DNA from: Mycolicibacterium hassiacum DSM 44199
GTDB lineage: Bacteria; Actinomycetota; Actinomycetes; Mycobacteriales; Mycobacteriaceae
NCBI RefSeq assembly: GCF_900603025.1
Contig: NZ_LR026975.1
Location: 4,712,001-4,776,000, forward strand
Direction of reading: 5' to 3'
Length of the DNA: 64,000 nucleotides
The notes under the pieces were generated by a model. It was not told the origin of the DNA. It saw only the letters and a program-made list of their open reading frames with translations, and ran no database searches. Both the position numbers and the translations under genes were made by a program. Positions 7,557-16,690 of this stretch are shown here, in pieces (positions within the stretch are counted from its first letter, which is position 1; every line of letters begins with the position of its first letter).

Positions 7557-9044
7557 GAGCAATGATCAATACCTGTGGATGAGCCTCGGTGTGGGGGCGT
7601 GAAGATGGGCGCACCTTCCCGGGGATGATCTTCACGGAATCAGGTATTCGATCAAGACCGGCGTTGGCGCGCTGGTTGGGAAGGTACGCCCATGCTCACC
7701 GTAGTTCACGACACCGAGGACGCCAACGACAAGGCCAGCGGTGCTGGTCGGTCGTTGTTGGATGAGATCGTCCGCGACGGGGCCCGGCAGATGCTGGCCG
7801 CGGCGTTGCAGGCCGAGGTCGCCGCCTACGTGGCGCAGTTCGCCGATCAACTCGACGAGAACGGTCACCGGTTGGTGGTGCGAAACGGCTATCACCAGCC
7901 CCGGGAGGTGCTGACCGCCGCCGGCGCGGTGCAGGTGAAAGCGCCGCGGGTCAACGACCGCCGTGTCGACCCCGACACCGGTGAACGCAAGCGGTTCTCC
8001 TCGGCGATCCTGCCGGCCTGGGCGCGCAAGTCGCCGCAGATGAGCGAGGTACTGCCGCTGCTGTACCTGCACGGCCTGTCGAGCAACGATTTCACCCCTG
8101 CCCTCGAGCAGTTCCTCGGCTCCGGCGCTGGGCTGTCGGCCAGCACGATCACCCGGCTCACGGCGCAGTGGCAAGACGAGGCCCGCGCGTTTGGGGCCCG
8201 CGACCTCTCGGCCACTGATTACGTGTATCTGTGGGTCGACGGCATTCACCTCAAGGTGCGGCTGGACCAGGAAAAGCTCTGTCTGCTGGTGATGCTGGGC
8301 GTGCGTGCTGATGGCCGCAAGGAGCTCGTGGCGATCACCGACGGCTACCGCGAGTCGGCCGAGTCGTGGGCCGATCTGTTGCGCGACTGCAAGCGCCGCG
8401 GCATGACCGCCCCCGTACTCGCGATCGGCGATGGCGCGCTCGGGTTCTGGAAAGCAGTCCGCGAGGTTTTCCCGGCCACCAAAGAGCAGCGGTGCTGGTT
8501 TCATAAGCAGGCCAATGTTCTTGCTGCACTGCCGAAATCAGCGCACCCGTCGGCGCTGGCGGCGATCAAGGAGATCTACAACGCCGAGGATATCGACAAG
8601 GCCCAGATCGCGGTCAAGGCCTTCGAGGCCGACTTCGGCGCGAAGTATCCCAAGGCGGTCGCTAAGATCACCGACGACCTCGATGTGCTGCTGGAATTCT
8701 ACAAGTATCCGGCCGAACATTGGATTCATCTGCGAACGACGAATCCGATCGAATCCACCTTTGCCACAGTGCGTTTGAGGACCAAGGTCACCAAGGGGCC
8801 CGGATCACGAGCGGCCGGACTAGCGATGGCCTACAAGCTCATCGACGCCGCCGCGGCCCGCTGGCGTGCCGTCAACGCCCCACACCTGGTCGCCCTGGTC
8901 CGCGCCGGCGCGGTCTTCCATAAAGGCAGACTGCTCGAACGACCCACCGACATCACCCCGCCAACATCGCCCTCAGACGGCGGTCAGCACGCCGGAACGG
9001 AGGTCGCCTGAAACACCCCGATCCACAGGTATTGACAATTCCTC
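7557..9044 (+). mobile_element. IS256-family element, copy B (1488 bp, diverged)
   Basis: The copy is flanked by GAACCGTTT at 7548-7556 and 9045-9053, a 9-bp target duplication derived from the copy C transposase gene. The terminal repeats are GAGCAATGATCAATACCTGT and GAGGAATTGTCAATACCTGT (reverse complement), each followed by GGAT. The DNA differs from copies A and C at many third positions and in the first 130 bp, so it is a separate lineage of the same family that arrived after copy C. Confidence 0.92.
7692..9011 (+). CDS. IS256-family DDE transposase, copy B
   Basis: The 439-residue protein is intact. It aligns along its length with copy A but with scattered substitutions (for example KASGAGRSLL against SDTPGRSLL near residue 15, SSNDFTPALEQ against STSDFTPALEQ, and EFYKYPAEHW against EFYRYPAEHW). 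The DDE motifs are conserved: VDGIHLKVR, GDGALGFWKAV, NPIESTFATVRLR. It is the only uninterrupted transposase in this nested block and could supply activity to the other copies. Confidence 0.93.
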   Translation: MLTVVHDTEDANDKASGAGRSLLDEIVRDGARQMLAAALQAEVAAYVAQFADQLDENGHRLVVRNGYHQPREVLTAAGAVQVKAPRVNDRRVDPDTGERKRFSSAILPAWARKSPQMSEVLPLLYLHGLSSNDFTPALEQFLGSGAGLSASTITRLTAQWQDEARAFGARDLSATDYVYLWVDGIHLKVRLDQEKLCLLVMLGVRADGRKELVAITDGYRESAESWADLLRDCKRRGMTAPVLAIGDGALGFWKAVREVFPATKEQRCWFHKQANVLAALPKSAHPSALAAIKEIYNAEDIDKAQIAVKAFEADFGAKYPKAVAKITDDLDVLLEFYKYPAEHWIHLRTTNPIESTFATVRLRTKVTKGPGSRAAGLAMAYKLIDAAAARWRAVNAPHLVALVRAGAVFHKGRLLERPTDITPPTSPSDGGQHAGTEVA

Positions 9045-9053
9045 GAACCGTTT

Positions 9054-9347
9054 GCGTTCGCCGGTGTCGGGGTCGACACGGCGGTCGTTGACTCGCGGCG
9101 CTTTGACCTGCACCGCACCGGCTGCGGTCAGCACCTCGCGGGGCTGGTGGTAGCCGTTGCGCACCACCAGGCGGTGGCCGTTCTCATCGAGCTGGTCGGC
9201 GTACTGGGCCACGTAGGCGGCGACCTCGGCCTGCAACGCGGCGGCCAGCATCTGTCGCGCCCCGTCGCGGACGATCTCATCCAACAACGAGCGACCGGGA
9301 GTGTCGCTGTCGTTGGCGTCCTCGGCGTCGTGAACTACGGTGAGCAT
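9054..9347 (-). pseudogene. IS256 transposase copy C, N-terminal part
   Basis: It starts MLTVVHDAEDANDSDTPGRS at 9347, identical to copy A, and runs to DTGERKRF, where the 9-bp duplication of copy B begins. The catalytic remainder is at 6534-7556. Without copy B the two parts join in frame. Confidence 0.88.
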
Positions 9348-9491
9348 GGGCGTACCTTCCCGAACCAGCGCGCCAACGCCGGCTCATGATCGGACCTACT
9401 GACATTCAGATCATCCTCGGGAAGGTGCGCCCACTTTCACGCCCCCACCCCGAGGCTCATCCACAGGTTCTGATCATTGCTCGTCAGCATC

Positions 9492-9956
9492 TCACCGGAC
9501 GAGGAGTACTTCTACTTGCTGCGGGCCGGCTTTGCGGTCGAAATGGCGACAATTGATGATGGCGAACCGATCCTGGGGATTATTGTTCCGGGAGCGATTC
9601 CAGGTGCCCTGGCTGCCGGCCCGTCGGGGCACGTCGCCTACGCGCTCAGCGGGGAAGAGCAGGCTCTCTACCGACTCGACTTCGACAATAGAACCCGGGA
9701 TTCCCTGCAGCTCGGCGTGGCGCCGCGACGCGTCGTCGCCACCGACAACTATGTGTTCGTCGGGCACGACACACAGCTGTCGGTGGTGGACGTGCGGTCG
9801 TGGACGGTGATCTCGACGTTGCCACTCGCGGCGGGAACCCGCGACATGGCGCTGAGCGCGGACGGGTCCTATCTTTATGTGGCCGGGCATCAGGTGGTGC
9901 AGGTGTTCTCGGTCGCCGACCTGGTCGCCCGCGTCGAGACCGAAGTGGCGGTCTAA
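9492..9956 (+). pseudogene. YncE-like beta-propeller protein, C-terminal fragment
   Basis: It continues the frame left at 6500: HAVSI then SPDEEYFYLLRAGFAVEMAT, ending ...VARVETEVAV. Propeller-like strand repeats are clear (HVAYALSGEEQALYRLDFDN, NYVFVGHDTQLSVVDVRSW, MALSADGSYLYVAGHQVVQV). The 155 codons hold about three blades. Removal of copy C with one duplication leaves an uninterrupted frame, but the 5' end is gone because of the IS3 junction, so this gene cannot be restored by excision alone. Confidence 0.75.
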
Positions 9957-9995
9957 AGCCGACAATCCTGGTCCGGCCGTGCCTACACTGACCGG

Positions 9996-10424
9996 ATGCG
10001 GCCGGACCTGGACATCGACACCGCCGTCACGCTGACGGCCACCGGGCTGATCTTCCTGCTCGCGCTGGTGCTGGGCGTCTGGAAGTACCGGCAGATGGCC
10101 ACCAGCGAGAACCACCTCGCGCACCCGTATGTCGACATCGCGCACCGGGCCGCACTGCTGTACTCGTTCGCCGCGCTGTTGCTCGCGGTGTTCGTCGAAC
10201 TGAGCACCTGGCCCGCCTGGGTCAACCTGACCGCCGCGATGGTGGTGATCGTGCTGTTCGTCGCCGCCATCGGCGCCTACATCGTGCACGGCGCCCGACG
10301 CGACACCACGAACCAGTTCGAATCGGCCACACCGGCCCTGCACGCCGGCATGATCGTGCTCATCGTCGGCGAAATCGGCGGATTCGGCGTGCTTTTCGCA
10401 GGTTTTTTGGCCGGGCAGTTCTAG
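9996..10424 (+). CDS. Four-helix integral membrane protein, unknown function
   Basis: The 142-residue protein has four hydrophobic segments at about 10-30, 52-70, 76-100 and 116-140, short loops and no catalytic motif. ATG at 9996. Its TAG overlaps the convergent dinB stop around a CTAG palindrome at 10421-10424. It is a mycobacterial conserved membrane protein by appearance; I cannot name it. Confidence 0.75.
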   Translation: MRPDLDIDTAVTLTATGLIFLLALVLGVWKYRQMATSENHLAHPYVDIAHRAALLYSFAALLLAVFVELSTWPAWVNLTAAMVVIVLFVAAIGAYIVHGARRDTTNQFESATPALHAGMIVLIVGEIGGFGVLFAGFLAGQF

Positions 10425-11617
10425 TCCGGCAGGGTCGGTATCTCCATCCCAGGGTCGCGCCCCACCAGCACGCCTCGGGTCAGCGCCGCGTTGCCGTAGC
10501 GGCGCCGCACCTGATCGATGGCGCCGTCGATCGCGGCGTTGTCGTGTTGCCCGGCGAACGGCAGCATCAACTGTTCGGCGCCCTCGGTGTCGATGTTGGC
10601 CACCGCGAACCCGATCAGCGTCAGACCGCGATCGGCGATCACCGGGCGCGCCGCGGCAACCAGTTCGCGGGCCGCGCGCAGAATCACCTCCGTCGACGCG
10701 GTTGCCCACGGCAGTGTGCGGGACCTGCTGGCCCGGCCGAGATCGTCGAACCGTAGGCGCAGCACCACGGTGCGGCCGGTGCGCCCGGCGCGGCGCATCC
10801 GCCGGGTGATCCGGTCGATGAGATTGACCACCACCGCGTCGATCTCCGCGACCGACATGGTGTTTCCCCGCCGGCCGAGGGCGCGCTGCGCCCCGATCGA
10901 CCGCCGCCGGGTCCCGGTGGTCACCCGGCGCCGATCGCTGTTGTGCGCCAACGCATACAGTCGACTGCCCATCGCCGCACCCACCAGCGACACCAGCGTC
11001 GACTCCGGCAGCCCGGCGACGTCGGCGACCGTGTGGATGCCGTAGGCCCGCAGTTTCTCGGCGGTTTTGGCGTCGACGCCCCACAGCCGCCGCACCGGCA
11101 GCGGATGCAGGAACGCCAACTCCCGGTCGGGCGGCACCATGAGCAGGCCATCGGGTTTGGCCTCCTGGCTGGCGACCTTGGCCAGGAACTTGGTCCGGGC
11201 GATACCGACGGTGATCGGCAGACCCACCCGTTCCCGGACCTGTTCGCGCAACCGGGCACCGATGTCCACCGGGCTGCCCGAGGCCCGGCCCAGCCCGGAC
11301 ACGTCGAGGAATGCCTCGTCGATGCTGAGCGGTTCGACGATCGGGGTGGTGTCCCGGAACACCTCGAACACCGCGGCGCTGGCCTGCGCGTAGGCCGCCA
11401 TCCGGGGCGGCACCACCACGGCGTGCGGACACAGCCGGCGGGCCTGGCGACCGCTCATCGCGGTGCGCACCCCGTAGGCCTTCGCCTCGTAGGAGGCGGC
11501 CAGCACCACCCCACCGCCGACGATCACCGGGCGGCCGCGCAGCGACGGATCGTCACGCTGCTCGACCGAGGCATAGAACGAGTCGAGGTCCGCGTGCAGG
11601 ATCCCCACCTCCGACAC
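10421..11617 (-). CDS. dinB: Y-family DNA polymerase IV
   Basis: The 398-residue protein begins ILHADLDSFYASVEQRDDPS, the first catalytic Asp motif and steric region of DinB. SIDEAFLDVSG carries the second acidic pair. A helix-hairpin-helix thumb (KTAEKLRAYGIHTVADVAGL) and a little-finger domain follow. QLMLPF near the C-terminus is a good beta-clamp binding motif, so it can probably be recruited to the replisome. Mycobacteria carry several DinB paralogues; the position near ethR/ethA resembles dinB3 of M. smegmatis, but I recall that placement from memory. The product is an error-prone translesion polymerase acting on stalled forks. Confidence 0.93.
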   Translation of the reverse strand: MSEVGILHADLDSFYASVEQRDDPSLRGRPVIVGGGVVLAASYEAKAYGVRTAMSGRQARRLCPHAVVVPPRMAAYAQASAAVFEVFRDTTPIVEPLSIDEAFLDVSGLGRASGSPVDIGARLREQVRERVGLPITVGIARTKFLAKVASQEAKPDGLLMVPPDRELAFLHPLPVRRLWGVDAKTAEKLRAYGIHTVADVAGLPESTLVSLVGAAMGSRLYALAHNSDRRRVTTGTRRRSIGAQRALGRRGNTMSVAEIDAVVVNLIDRITRRMRRAGRTGRTVVLRLRFDDLGRASRSRTLPWATASTEVILRAARELVAAARPVIADRGLTLIGFAVANIDTEGAEQLMLPFAGQHDNAAIDGAIDQVRRRYGNAALTRGVLVGRDPGMEIPTLPD

Positions 11618-11650
11618 GAACGTATGTTCGCATCGACCGGTGACGGGTGG

Positions 11651-12307
11651 TTAGGGCCGGGCCGCCGGGGGTTCGCCGTAGATGCTGGTCACCCAGATGT
11701 GGGCCAGGGTGTCGACGAGTCGCTCGGTGGACACCGCGGGCTGTTCGGCCGCGAACGCCGCCAGCATGGTGCGCTCGTTCATCAGGTTCAGCGAAACGGC
11801 CAGGTCGGCGGCGGGGATGGTGTCCGGCGCGGCCCCGCGGTCGCGTTCGGCCTGGATCGACGCGGCGGTGTGGTCGATCCACTTCTGCATGAACCGCGAC
11901 CACAACTCCTGGATGTCGGCATTGTTCGGCCTGGCCGCCGCGCCGGCCAGGGTGACCGCGCGGTGTGCGCCGAAGGTGCGGAACAGCGCGTTGATCGCCT
12001 GCCACACCCCGTGCGGTTCGACGGCCGGATCCGTACCGCCCATCGCCTCGTCGGCGTTGCGGTCGGCCTCGTTGATCACCTGCTCGACCAGCGCCACCAG
12101 CACCGCGTCCTTGGACGGGAAATAGAAGTAGAACGCCGGCCGGGACAGCCCCGCGCCTTTGGCCAGTTCGTCGACCGAGATGTCGGCCAGTGGGCGCTCC
12201 TGCAGCAGTCGCTCGAGAGTCGCGAGAATCGCCTGCTCCCGCTCGTCACCGGAGGGGCGGGAGGTGCGGCGGGCGCGAGCGCGGCGCGACTGGCTGACGG
12301 TGGTCAC
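11651..12307 (-). CDS. ethR: TetR-family repressor EthR
   Basis: The 218-residue TetR regulator has its HTH at about 30-75: LADISVDELAKGAGLSRPAF followed by YFYFPSKDAVL. It closely matches M. tuberculosis EthR over its length (PLADISVD, LNLMNERT, LVDTLAHIWVTSIYGE). The C-terminal half is the ligand-binding and dimer domain. GTG start at 12307. It is divergent from ethA across a 79-bp gap that holds the operator. EthR represses ethA and so controls bioactivation of ethionamide and other thioamides; the natural ligand is not known from sequence. Confidence 0.93.
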   Translation of the reverse strand: MTTVSQSRRARARRTSRPSGDEREQAILATLERLLQERPLADISVDELAKGAGLSRPAFYFYFPSKDAVLVALVEQVINEADRNADEAMGGTDPAVEPHGVWQAINALFRTFGAHRAVTLAGAAARPNNADIQELWSRFMQKWIDHTAASIQAERDRGAAPDTIPAADLAVSLNLMNERTMLAAFAAEQPAVSTERLVDTLAHIWVTSIYGEPPAARP

Positions 12308-12316
12308 AGCGCATCA

Positions 12317-12380
12317 CTCTACACGGTGTCGAACTCATTGGACACACTGTTGACTACTCGACACGGTGTTGATACTGTCC
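12317..12380. promoter_or_regulatory. ethA-ethR operator/promoter
   Basis: The intergenic region holds two direct copies of ACACGGTGTyGA, at 12321-12332 and 12361-12372, with further GACAC and TGTTGAC elements between them. This matches the multi-site EthR operator of M. tuberculosis, where several EthR dimers bind cooperatively over about 55 bp. The TGATACTGTCC near 12369-12379 could contain the ethA -10 element (GATACT), about 10 bases before the ethA ATG. Binding is inferred, not shown. Confidence 0.75.
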
Positions 12381-12386
12381 GGTACC

Positions 12387-13862
12387 ATGACTGAACACCT
12401 CGACGTCGTCATCGTGGGCGCCGGCATCTCCGGCATCAGTGCCGCCTGGCACCTGCAGGACCGCTGTCCCGGGCGCAGCTACGCGATCCTGGAGCGTCGC
12501 GACAACCTCGGCGGCACCTGGGACCTGTTCAAGTACCCGGGGATCCGCTCGGACTCGGACATGTTCACCCTGGGCTTCCGGTTCAAACCGTGGACGTCGG
12601 AGAAGGCCATCGCCGACGGGCCGTCGATCCTGGCCTATCTGAAGGAGACCGCCGCCGAGTTCGGCATCGACAAGCACATCCGGTACCGCCACCGGGTGGT
12701 GGCCGCCGACTGGTCCGATGCGGACAACCGCTGGACCGTGCGGGTCGAACACGACGGCGAGGAGTTCGAGATCACCGCGTCGTTCGTGTTCGCGGCGAGC
12801 GGTTACTACAACTACGACGAGGGCTACACCCCCCAATTCGTCGGCCGCGACGACTTCGAGGGCATCATTGTCCATCCTCAGCACTGGCCGGAGGACCTGG
12901 ACTACGAGGGCAAGAAGATCGTCGTGATCGGCAGCGGCGCCACCGCCGTCACGCTGATCCCCGCGCTGGCCGAATCCGGCGCCGGCCACGTCACCATGCT
13001 GCAGCGCTCGCCGACCTATATCGGTGCGCTGCCCGACGTGGACCCGTTCGCGGTGCGGACCAAGAAGGCGTTGCCGGACAAGCCGGCCTACGTGCTCAAC
13101 CGGTGGAAGAGCATCCTGTTCCAGATGGCGCAGTACCAGCTGAGCCGGCGCTTCCCGAACTTCATGCGCAAGCAGTTGATGACCATGGCGCGCCGCCGCC
13201 TGCCCGAGGGCTTCGAGGTCGAGAAACACTTCAACCCGCGCTACAACCCGTGGGACGAGCGACTGTGCCTGGCGCCCAACGGGGATTTCTTCCGGGCCAT
13301 CCGGCAGGGCAAGGCCGACGTCGTCACCGACACCATCGAGCGGTTCACCAAGACCGGCATCAAGATCACCTCGGGCGAGGAGCTCAGCGCCGACATCATC
13401 ATCACCGCAACGGGTTTGAACCTGCAGCTGTTCGGCGGGGCGAAGATCTCCCGCAACGGCGAGGAGATCAAGCTCAGCGACACCATGGCCTACAAGGGCA
13501 TGATGCTGTCCAACATGCCGAACATGGTGTTCACCGTCGGCTACACCAACGCGTCCTGGACGCTGAAGGCCGACCTGGTGTCGGAGTTCTTCTGCCGGGT
13601 GCTGAACCACATGGCCGCCAAGGGCTACGACACCTTCGAGCCGGAACACCCCGGCGACAAGGTCGAGCAGCGTCCGCTGCTGGACTTCACCCCCGGCTAT
13701 GTCCGGCGCGCGCTGGACTACCTGCCGAAGGCGGGGGCGCGTACGCCGTGGCGCCTCAAGCAGAACTACCTGTTCGACCTGCGGCTCATCCGGCACGGCA
13801 AGGTCGACGACGAGGGCCTGAAGTTCAGCAGGCAACCCGCCCGGGTGACGGCCTCCGTCTGA
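12387..13862 (+). CDS. ethA: FAD-containing Baeyer-Villiger monooxygenase EthA
   Basis: The 491-residue flavoprotein has an N-terminal FAD Rossmann motif (VVIVGAGISGISAAW) and the ATG motif of flavin monooxygenases. A second dinucleotide motif, for NADPH, is at IVVIGSGATAVTLIPAL. The family fingerprint region covers DYEGKKIVVIGSG and later ITATGLNLQLFGG. I chose the ATG at 12387 (MTEHLDVVIVGAG) because it aligns with M. tuberculosis EthA; an upstream in-frame ATG adds seven residues and lies in the operator. It oxidises ketones and thioamides; the physiological substrate is uncertain. Regulated by the divergent EthR. Confidence 0.93.
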   Translation: MTEHLDVVIVGAGISGISAAWHLQDRCPGRSYAILERRDNLGGTWDLFKYPGIRSDSDMFTLGFRFKPWTSEKAIADGPSILAYLKETAAEFGIDKHIRYRHRVVAADWSDADNRWTVRVEHDGEEFEITASFVFAASGYYNYDEGYTPQFVGRDDFEGIIVHPQHWPEDLDYEGKKIVVIGSGATAVTLIPALAESGAGHVTMLQRSPTYIGALPDVDPFAVRTKKALPDKPAYVLNRWKSILFQMAQYQLSRRFPNFMRKQLMTMARRRLPEGFEVEKHFNPRYNPWDERLCLAPNGDFFRAIRQGKADVVTDTIERFTKTGIKITSGEELSADIIITATGLNLQLFGGAKISRNGEEIKLSDTMAYKGMMLSNMPNMVFTVGYTNASWTLKADLVSEFFCRVLNHMAAKGYDTFEPEHPGDKVEQRPLLDFTPGYVRRALDYLPKAGARTPWRLKQNYLFDLRLIRHGKVDDEGLKFSRQPARVTASV

Positions 13863-13886
13863 TCAGCCGGGGCTGACCGGGGCCGG

Positions 13887-15266
13887 TCACGCGGCCGCCG
13901 GCGGATCCGGGTCTCCGCGCAGCAGCTCCTCCGGATGGTGCAACCGGTTCACCTCCGGAGGGGCGCTGCCGTCGGTCCAGGCCAGCCGGCCCGATTCGGT
14001 GACCACCGTGGTGTAGTGGCCGTCGGTGACCAGCTTGTGGTCCGACGGGCAGGCGAAGAACAGCAGGTCGGCGTCGGTGGTGCCGCCGGCGGCCCACTCG
14101 CTGCAGTGATGGACCTCGGAGTGATAGCCAGGCTCCCGGCACCCGGGCCGGGTGCATCCGCCGTCGCGGGCATAGCAGATGATGCGCTGATCGGCGGTGG
14201 CGATCCGCTTCTGGCGGCCCAGATACAACGGCCTGTCGCTGTGATCCTCGAACACCGCGAGGTAGTGGATCGCATCGGCGGCCATCCGGATCAGATCGCG
14301 CATCGGCAGCGCCGTATCGCCGCCGGTACGCGCCGGCCCGGGCATCGGAATCCTCGGATCGGCCACGGCGTGTGCGGCCTGGTCGAGCTCGGCCAGGGTG
14401 GTGCGCACCACCACCGTCACCGCATGCCCGCGATGCCGGCCCAGCTCGCCGGAGGCGATACCGGCCTTGAGTGCCAGCTTGATGCCGTCGTGGCAGCGCT
14501 GCGCCGGGCTGCGGTGATCCGGCTCCTCGACGACGCTGCCGTCGGGCCGGTGCCGGCCGGGACGCACCGCTGCGGCCGCGGCCTCCGCATAGCAGCGGGT
14601 CTCCGGGTCGATGTAACCGGATATCCGCGACATGCCGTCGGGCCCCTGCGGTCCGATCACGATCCCGCTGCGCCGCCGCCGGTCCTGCTCGTCGAAGTCG
14701 CCGTCGGGATTGAAGATATCGTCGATCCGGCGGCCGACGGCGCGCACGATCTCGGCGTCGCTGCGCAGCGCCTCCCGAACCAGGCTGCGTTCGACCTCGT
14801 CGCGGTCGGACACCGAGGTGCACGACGGCAACCGGTCCATGACCTGCAGGATGGCCCGGATATGGTCCTCGCCGAGCCGGCCCGCCCGGACCGCCTCGGC
14901 GACCACGTCGAACTCCGGCGGCAGCGGCAGACCGCTCAGTTGGCGGCGGGGCCGGATTCGGCCGGCCACCCGCATCCGTCGTTTCACCTCGTTGGGGGTG
15001 ATCCGCAGCCGCGCGGCGAGCTGGTTGGGCAGCAGCGCTGCGCAGCCGAGTTCATCCGGTGGGCGGGCGATCTGATCGAAGATCCGGTACATCAGGCCGC
15101 GGTTGGTGCGGTCCTGTGCTTCCAGGCGTTCGGCGACGTCGGCGCGAAAAGCGTTGCCGACATCGTCCGAGCTGAGCGCCGCCAGTTCGGCGTAGGCCTC
15201 ATCGATCCGGTCCAGCAGCGCGCCGATCCGCTCGCGCGCCACCTGACCGGTGATGAATTCGCCCAT
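13887..15266 (-). CDS. 13E12-repeat / DUF222 protein with HNH endonuclease domain
   Basis: The 459-residue protein has an N-terminal helical DUF222 region (about 20-290, with LLPNQLAARLRITPNEVKRR). A C-terminal HNH nuclease domain follows: CTRPGCREPGYHSEVHHCSE with a downstream HKLVTDGH zinc/HNH helix. Such genes are abundant, mobile and repetitive in mycobacteria (the REP13E12 family). It is convergent with ethA and separates the ethA/ethR pair from rraA, which are direct neighbours in M. tuberculosis. Its role is unknown; nuclease activity is inferred from the intact HNH motif. Confidence 0.88.
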   Translation of the reverse strand: MGEFITGQVARERIGALLDRIDEAYAELAALSSDDVGNAFRADVAERLEAQDRTNRGLMYRIFDQIARPPDELGCAALLPNQLAARLRITPNEVKRRMRVAGRIRPRRQLSGLPLPPEFDVVAEAVRAGRLGEDHIRAILQVMDRLPSCTSVSDRDEVERSLVREALRSDAEIVRAVGRRIDDIFNPDGDFDEQDRRRRSGIVIGPQGPDGMSRISGYIDPETRCYAEAAAAAVRPGRHRPDGSVVEEPDHRSPAQRCHDGIKLALKAGIASGELGRHRGHAVTVVVRTTLAELDQAAHAVADPRIPMPGPARTGGDTALPMRDLIRMAADAIHYLAVFEDHSDRPLYLGRQKRIATADQRIICYARDGGCTRPGCREPGYHSEVHHCSEWAAGGTTDADLLFFACPSDHKLVTDGHYTTVVTESGRLAWTDGSAPPEVNRLHHPEELLRGDPDPPAAA

Positions 15267-15433
15267 GCCGCAACGCTATCGGATTCCGATGACGACGACG
15301 CCGGGGTCGCGGAAGGACTCACCGGACTGAGGATGAACCGGCGGTTGGGGACAGCTGGGCCGAATCCGGCTGTCGGGTAGGGAATTTGTCGGTGATGTGT
15401 GGTAGCGGGCCCCACGAGGGTGAGCCCGGGAAC

Positions 15434-15913
15434 TCAGCCGGACACCACCACGATGCCGTCGTCGTCGCTGTAGGCGATGTCGCCGGGTGCGAACACCACC
15501 CCACCGAACTCGACCGGGACATCGCGTTGCCCGGCAACGGTTTTCGTGCTCTTGCGCGGGTTGGTGCCCAGCGCCTTGATGCCGATGTCGAGGGTACGCA
15601 GCGTCGCGGAGTCGCGAACCGCGCCGTTGATGATCAGCCCGGACCAGCCGTTCCGCACGCCCAGCCCGGCGATGACGTCGCCGACCAGCGCGGTGTGCAA
15701 CGACCCGCCACCGTCGATGACCAGCACGCCGCCGTTGCCGGGCTCGCTCAACACCGACTTCAGCAGGGCGTTGTCCTGGAAGCACTTGACGGTGGTGATC
15801 GGTCCGGCGAACTCCCGGCGGGCACCGAACTGACGCAACTGCAGATCGCAGCTGCGCACGTCGGGGCCGATCTCATCGACCAGGTCGGCGGTGGGACGCG
15901 GGGAAATGCTCAC
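15434..15913 (-). CDS. rraA: RraA-family protein (ribonuclease E activity regulator type)
   Basis: The 159-residue protein has the family signature: [20 protein letters not shown] for the active-site loop and [20 protein letters not shown] with the metal/oxaloacetate-binding GAVRD. Older annotations call the mycobacterial gene menG, but the fold is that of RraA/4-hydroxy-4-methyl-2-oxoglutarate aldolases. The GTG start overlaps the TGA of the upstream MerR gene (GTGA at 15913-15910), so the two are translated together, which is unlike the M. tuberculosis arrangement. Confidence 0.88.
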   Translation of the reverse strand: MSISPRPTADLVDEIGPDVRSCDLQLRQFGARREFAGPITTVKCFQDNALLKSVLSEPGNGGVLVIDGGGSLHTALVGDVIAGLGVRNGWSGLIINGAVRDSATLRTLDIGIKALGTNPRKSTKTVAGQRDVPVEFGGVVFAPGDIAYSDDDGIVVVSG

Positions 15914-16683
15914 CCGTCGATGGTAGGGGTGCGCCCCGCTGCGGCGACGATCACATCGTGGACGAACTGCGCCAGGCCCGGTTCGACGGCGTCGTAGTAG
16001 CGGGTGAACCGCTTATCGGCCAGGTAGAGCTCCGCCAGGCCGACGTGCAGTTCCGCGTCGTAGTCGTAGAACCGCTCGATGGTGGCGCGGTGCCGGGCGG
16101 CCAGCGCGTCGGCCTGCTCCGATCCGGGGACCACACCCGCGCGTTTGGCCGCCGCCAGGTCCGCCAACAGCGCCTCGTTCTCGGCCTTGACCTCGGCCCA
16201 GCCCTGCTTGTCCAGCCGCCGCGCCCGCTGCTGCGACTGCCGCCAGGCGTCGGTGTCGCCCCAGCGCTCCTCCGCCTCGGCGGCGTACTCCGCGGCGAAG
16301 GCGGTGGTGCCGAACAACTCCACCTGTTCCTCGGCGGTCAACCGGATGCCGCTGCGGTGGGCGTCCATGAGTTCCTCCACTGCCTTGATGGTGTGCTGGA
16401 GACGATCGGCCTGCTGAGCGAGCAGTTCACGCTGCCGGCGCAGGTGGGCGAGCACATCGGCGTCCGGGTCGTCGAGCAGCGTGCGGATCTGCGCGAGCGG
16501 CAGCCCGACCGAGCGGTACACCAGCACCAGGTGCAGCCGCTCGATGTCGGCGTCGGTGTAGCCGCGGTAGCCGGCGGGCGTACGCACGCTCGGCACCACC
16601 AGGCCGATGTGGTCGTAATGGTGCAGGGTGCGCACCGACACCCCGGTCAGGTCGGCCACCGCACCAACGGTTCTGGTGTCCAT
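15910..16683 (-). CDS. MerR-family regulator with TipAS ligand-binding domain
   Basis: The 257-residue regulator begins with a MerR HTH ([27 protein letters not shown] at about 3-30, then [17 protein letters not shown]). A dimerisation coiled coil follows, then a TipAS domain (about 140-257; [40 protein letters not shown]) of the kind that captures thiopeptides and other large amphipathic drugs. ATG at 16683 is chosen over a GTG nine bases upstream because the promoter places transcription start at or next to it. It is coupled to rraA by a four-base overlap. Likely role: autoregulated drug or envelope-stress sensor. Confidence 0.88.
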   Translation of the reverse strand: MDTRTVGAVADLTGVSVRTLHHYDHIGLVVPSVRTPAGYRGYTDADIERLHLVLVYRSVGLPLAQIRTLLDDPDADVLAHLRRQRELLAQQADRLQHTIKAVEELMDAHRSGIRLTAEEQVELFGTTAFAAEYAAEAEERWGDTDAWRQSQQRARRLDKQGWAEVKAENEALLADLAAAKRAGVVPGSEQADALAARHRATIERFYDYDAELHVGLAELYLADKRFTRYYDAVEPGLAQFVHDVIVAAAGRTPTIDG

Positions 16684-16690
16684 GGCCGCC

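Larger units (their letters stand above)
6501..9482 (-). mobile_element. IS256-family element, copy C (minus orientation), itself interrupted by copy B
   Basis: GTCAGCATC at 6492-6500 and again at 9483-9491 is a 9-bp target duplication. The ends are the same inverted repeats as copy A, in the opposite orientation. Bases 7557-9044 are a second IS256-family element inserted in the transposase gene. Without it and its duplication the element is about 1.49 kb and matches copy A almost base for base, including the 130 bp left of the transposase start. Confidence 0.92.
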
